Assembly: GCA_034435675.1 (NCBI GenBank)
Contig: DAOTWP010000214.1
Coordinates: 1 to 15,201, forward strand
Length of the DNA: 15,201 bases
Direction of reading: 5' to 3'
Origin: DAOTWP01 sp034435675
GTDB lineage: Bacteria; Chloroflexota; Anaerolineae; Aggregatilineales; Phototrophicaceae
Shown: positions 13,186 to 15,201 of the stretch, in pieces
How positions within the stretch are numbered: the first letter of the stretch is position 1
Layout: the number at the start of each line of letters is the position of its first letter
Notes under the pieces: generated by a model
What the model was told of the DNA's origin: nothing
The model's input: only the letters and a program-made list of their open reading frames with translations
Databases searched by the model: none
Position numbers and translations under genes: made by a program

Positions 13186-14161
13186 AAGGGGCAGCGGTAG
13201 GCGGCGTGCTGGAACCGATCCGTTTTTCACTCACCTCCAGGCGCTTGGTCAGCATATCCAGCGCGACGGCAGCGACCAGCACAATACCCTGAATGATCTG
13301 CTGCGGATAGGACTGCACCCGCAGCAGATTCATGCCGTTGCCCAGCACGCCAACGAGCAGCGCACCGACCACGACGCTGGGAATGTTGCCCACGCCGCCG
13401 AACAGACTGACGCCGCCCAGCACTGCCGCCGTGATTGCCTCCAGTTCCAGCCCGGACGCCGCCTGCGGCTGCGCGGAGTTAACGCGCCCGGTCAGCAGCA
13501 CGCCCGCCAGCGCTGCCAGCATGCCGCTGAGCGCATAGCACAGGATTTTGACACGATCTACCGGCACGCCTGCCAGCCGTGCGGTTTCCTGGTTGCCGCC
13601 GATGGCGTAGACATGCAGCCCGAAGCGCGTGCGTGACAGCAGCAGAGCGAAGACCAGCACGACCACCAGCCAGACGACCAGCGGCGCCGGCACAGGTCCG
13701 ATGCTGCCGCGCCCCCAGAAAGTGTAGCTGGCGTCCAGCCCGGACACAGGTCTGCCCTCGGTGTAGTACAGCGTCAGCCCGCGCGCTACACCCAGCATTG
13801 CCAGCGTGGCGATAAACGGTGGCAGTTTGCCCAGCACCACCAGCATGCCGTTGACTGTGCCCAGCAGGAAGCCCAGTCCCAGTCCCAGCAGAATGCTCAA
13901 TTCGGCGGGAAGCCCGTTGCGCACCAGCAGCCCCGCCGACACCGCGCCGCACAGCGCTGCGACAGAGCCAACCGACAGGTCAATGCCGCCGGAGAGCATG
14001 GTCAGCGTCATGCCAACGGTCACAATGATGATGTGCGCGTTCTGGACGAGAATGTTGGTGATGTTGCGCTCCTGCAAGAAGCGATCCGATGACAGAGTGA
14101 AGAATGCCACCAGCCCGATCAGGAAGATGAAGACCGTGCCGCGGCGCAGTATCGTTACCAT
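13181..14161 (-). CDS. Ribose-type sugar ABC transporter permease (RbsC family)
   Basis: Inner-membrane permease (326 residues, about 8-10 helices) of a carbohydrate uptake (CUT2) ABC transporter. Diagnostic features: SGGIDLSVGS (57-66), the GTVNGMLVV region (101-109), and the cytoplasmic loop with GGNQETARLAGVPVDRVKI (188-206) that contacts the ATPase. The substrate cannot be read from the permease; RbsC homologues carry ribose, xylose, galactose, autoinducer-2 or other sugars. ATG with AGGAG 10 bases upstream, located inside the end of the ATPase gene: the two overlap by 7 bases, so translation is probably coupled. The hydrophilic Ser/Pro/Ala C-terminal tail ends at the convergent META gene. 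The binding protein is not in the window. Confidence 0.92.
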   Translation of the reverse strand: MVTILRRGTVFIFLIGLVAFFTLSSDRFLQERNITNILVQNAHIIIVTVGMTLTMLSGGIDLSVGSVAALCGAVSAGLLVRNGLPAELSILLGLGLGFLLGTVNGMLVVLGKLPPFIATLAMLGVARGLTLYYTEGRPVSGLDASYTFWGRGSIGPVPAPLVVWLVVVLVFALLLSRTRFGLHVYAIGGNQETARLAGVPVDRVKILCYALSGMLAALAGVLLTGRVNSAQPQAASGLELEAITAAVLGGVSLFGGVGNIPSVVVGALLVGVLGNGMNLLRVQSYPQQIIQGIVLVAAVALDMLTKRLEVSEKRIGSSTPPTAAPS

Positions 14162-15201
14162 GCGGTTTGTGCTCCTGTTGCTGCGGACATGATCTCATCC
14201 TGGGTGGTGCGGCGTGGGTCAAATTCGGCAGCGACACGCCCTTCGCGCATGACCAGCACGCGGTCGCTGACCCCGAGCACTTCGGGCAGTTCGGACGAAA
14301 TCATCAGAATGCCCACGCCCTGCGCGGCAAGCTGGCGCATCAGCCGGTGGATTTCCGCTTTTGCGCCTACATCAATCCCGCGGGTGGGTTCGTCCAGCAT
14401 CAGCACACGTGGCTGTAAAGTCAGCCATTTGGCGATGACCACCTTTTGCTGGTTGCCACCGCTCAGATTGCGCACGCGCTGTTCCAGCGACGGGGTGCGG
14501 ATGTTCAGCTTTTGTGTGTATTCCGCCCCGATCTGCCGCACTGCGCGCCAGCGAATCAACATCAGCCGGTGCAAACGCGCCAGCAGCTTCATCGTAATGT
14601 TGGTCCCCACATTCATCCGCAGGAACAAGCCCTGGCCTTTGCGGTCTTCCGTGACCAGCCCGATGCCGTGCCGGATTGCCTGCGCCGGGTGGGTGATGCG
14701 CAGCGCTTGCCCGTCCAGCAGAATCTGACCGCTGGCGGCAGGGTGAACGCCAAACAGCGTTTCTGCCAGTTCCGTGCGTCCCGCGCCGACCAAACCGGCA
14801 ATGCCCAGGATTTCACCACGATGCAGGCGCAGCGACACGTCGTAAATTGCGCCGGGACGGGTGAGGCGCTGTGTTTCGAGCACAGGAGTGCCCTTAATAT
14901 TTGGAGCGGCACTGTCCTGCCGCTGGTAGATGTCCTCCACTTCGCGCCCGACCATCATGCGGATCAGGTCATCCTGTGTCAGGTCACTGACCGGTTTGCT
15001 GCCCACCAGCGCGCCGTCACGCAGCACGGTCACGCGGTCTGCCACCTGAAAAATCTCATTCAGGCGGTGCGAGATGAAGATGATTGACACCCCCTGTTGT
15101 TTGAGGCGCTGCATCTGGCCGAACAGTGTTTCCACTTCGGTGTCGGTTAGCGAGGAGGTTGGCTCGTCCATGACGATCAGCCGCGCATCCAGCGAGAGCG
15201 C
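14155..15201 (-). CDS. Sugar ABC transporter double ATPase (RbsA/XylG/MglA family), N-terminus off right edge
   Basis: Cytoplasmic ATPase with two nucleotide-binding domains; 348 residues are visible and about 150 N-terminal residues, with the first Walker A, lie beyond the window. The frame stays open to base 15201 and reads ARLIVMDEPTSSLTD, the Walker B and D-loop of domain 1, followed by its H-loop FISHRLNEIF. So the ATG at 15169-15171 is internal Met, not the start. Domain 2 is complete: a degenerate Walker A GLVGAGRTE without lysine (normal for this family), GLVTEDRKGQGLF, signature LSGGNQQKVVIAKWL, Walker B VLMLDEPTRGIDVGAK, and ISSELPEVLGVSDR, which replaces a standard H-loop, also typical. 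It is upstream of and overlaps the permease gene. Confidence 0.93.
   Translation of the reverse strand, partial: ALSLDARLIVMDEPTSSLTDTEVETLFGQMQRLKQQGVSIIFISHRLNEIFQVADRVTVLRDGALVGSKPVSDLTQDDLIRMMVGREVEDIYQRQDSAAPNIKGTPVLETQRLTRPGAIYDVSLRLHRGEILGIAGLVGAGRTELAETLFGVHPAASGQILLDGQALRITHPAQAIRHGIGLVTEDRKGQGLFLRMNVGTNITMKLLARLHRLMLIRWRAVRQIGAEYTQKLNIRTPSLEQRVRNLSGGNQQKVVIAKWLTLQPRVLMLDEPTRGIDVGAKAEIHRLMRQLAAQGVGILMISSELPEVLGVSDRVLVMREGRVAAEFDPRRTTQDEIMSAATGAQTAW

Noticed and set aside
1..15201. Search for CRISPR arrays, tRNA or rRNA genes, insertion sequences and phage genes
   Set aside because: No regularly spaced repeats, no recognisable RNA gene and no transposase or integrase motif were seen on either strand.

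Overview
The window (about 15.2 kb, high GC with many CTG/GCG codons) is bacterial chromosome made of four blocks. The strongest part is a complete, tightly packed operon for a membrane-bound group 4 [NiFe] hydrogenase. The host is not identified by any rRNA or marker gene. The gene mix (C-P lyase with its phosphonate ABC importer, a secreted protein of three META domains, an Mbh-like hydrogenase) would suit a Chloroflexota bacterium of the Anaerolineae/Caldilineae kind, but that is only an inference.

Left block, minus strand (1-3327): a phosphonate uptake and use operon read right to left. It holds phnC (ATPase), phnE (permease), phnD (binding protein) and, after a 216-base gap with two strong hairpins, the first 94 codons of phnG, the opening gene of a C-P lyase set that runs off the left edge. 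A 270-base divergent control region (about 3328-3603) separates it from the next block and carries a 10-base perfect palindrome.

Central block, plus strand (3604-11956): eleven genes, many overlapping by 4 bases or abutting. Their order is MbhD/E-like fusion, NuoK/MbhG-like, NuoL/MbhH-like, a second NuoM/N-like antiporter subunit, NuoA-like, small hydrogenase subunit, NuoC-like, large catalytic subunit, NuoH-like, 2x[4Fe-4S] ferredoxin subunit, and a HycI-type maturation protease. This is essentially the archaeal Mbh order (D-E-G-H-I-J-K-L-M-N) without the MbhA/B/C/F genes and with an extra antiporter-like gene. Both Ni-binding CxxC motifs are intact, so the expected reaction is ferredoxin-linked proton reduction (or H2 oxidation) coupled to ion pumping. 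Several ion-path residues that are conserved in complex I are changed.

Right block: a secreted triple-META protein on the plus strand (12043-13131), then, convergent to it, a ribose-type sugar ABC importer on the minus strand: permease (13181-14161) and the C-terminal two thirds of its double ATPase (14155 to the right edge). A 9-base perfect inverted repeat spanning both convergent stop codons may act as a shared terminator.
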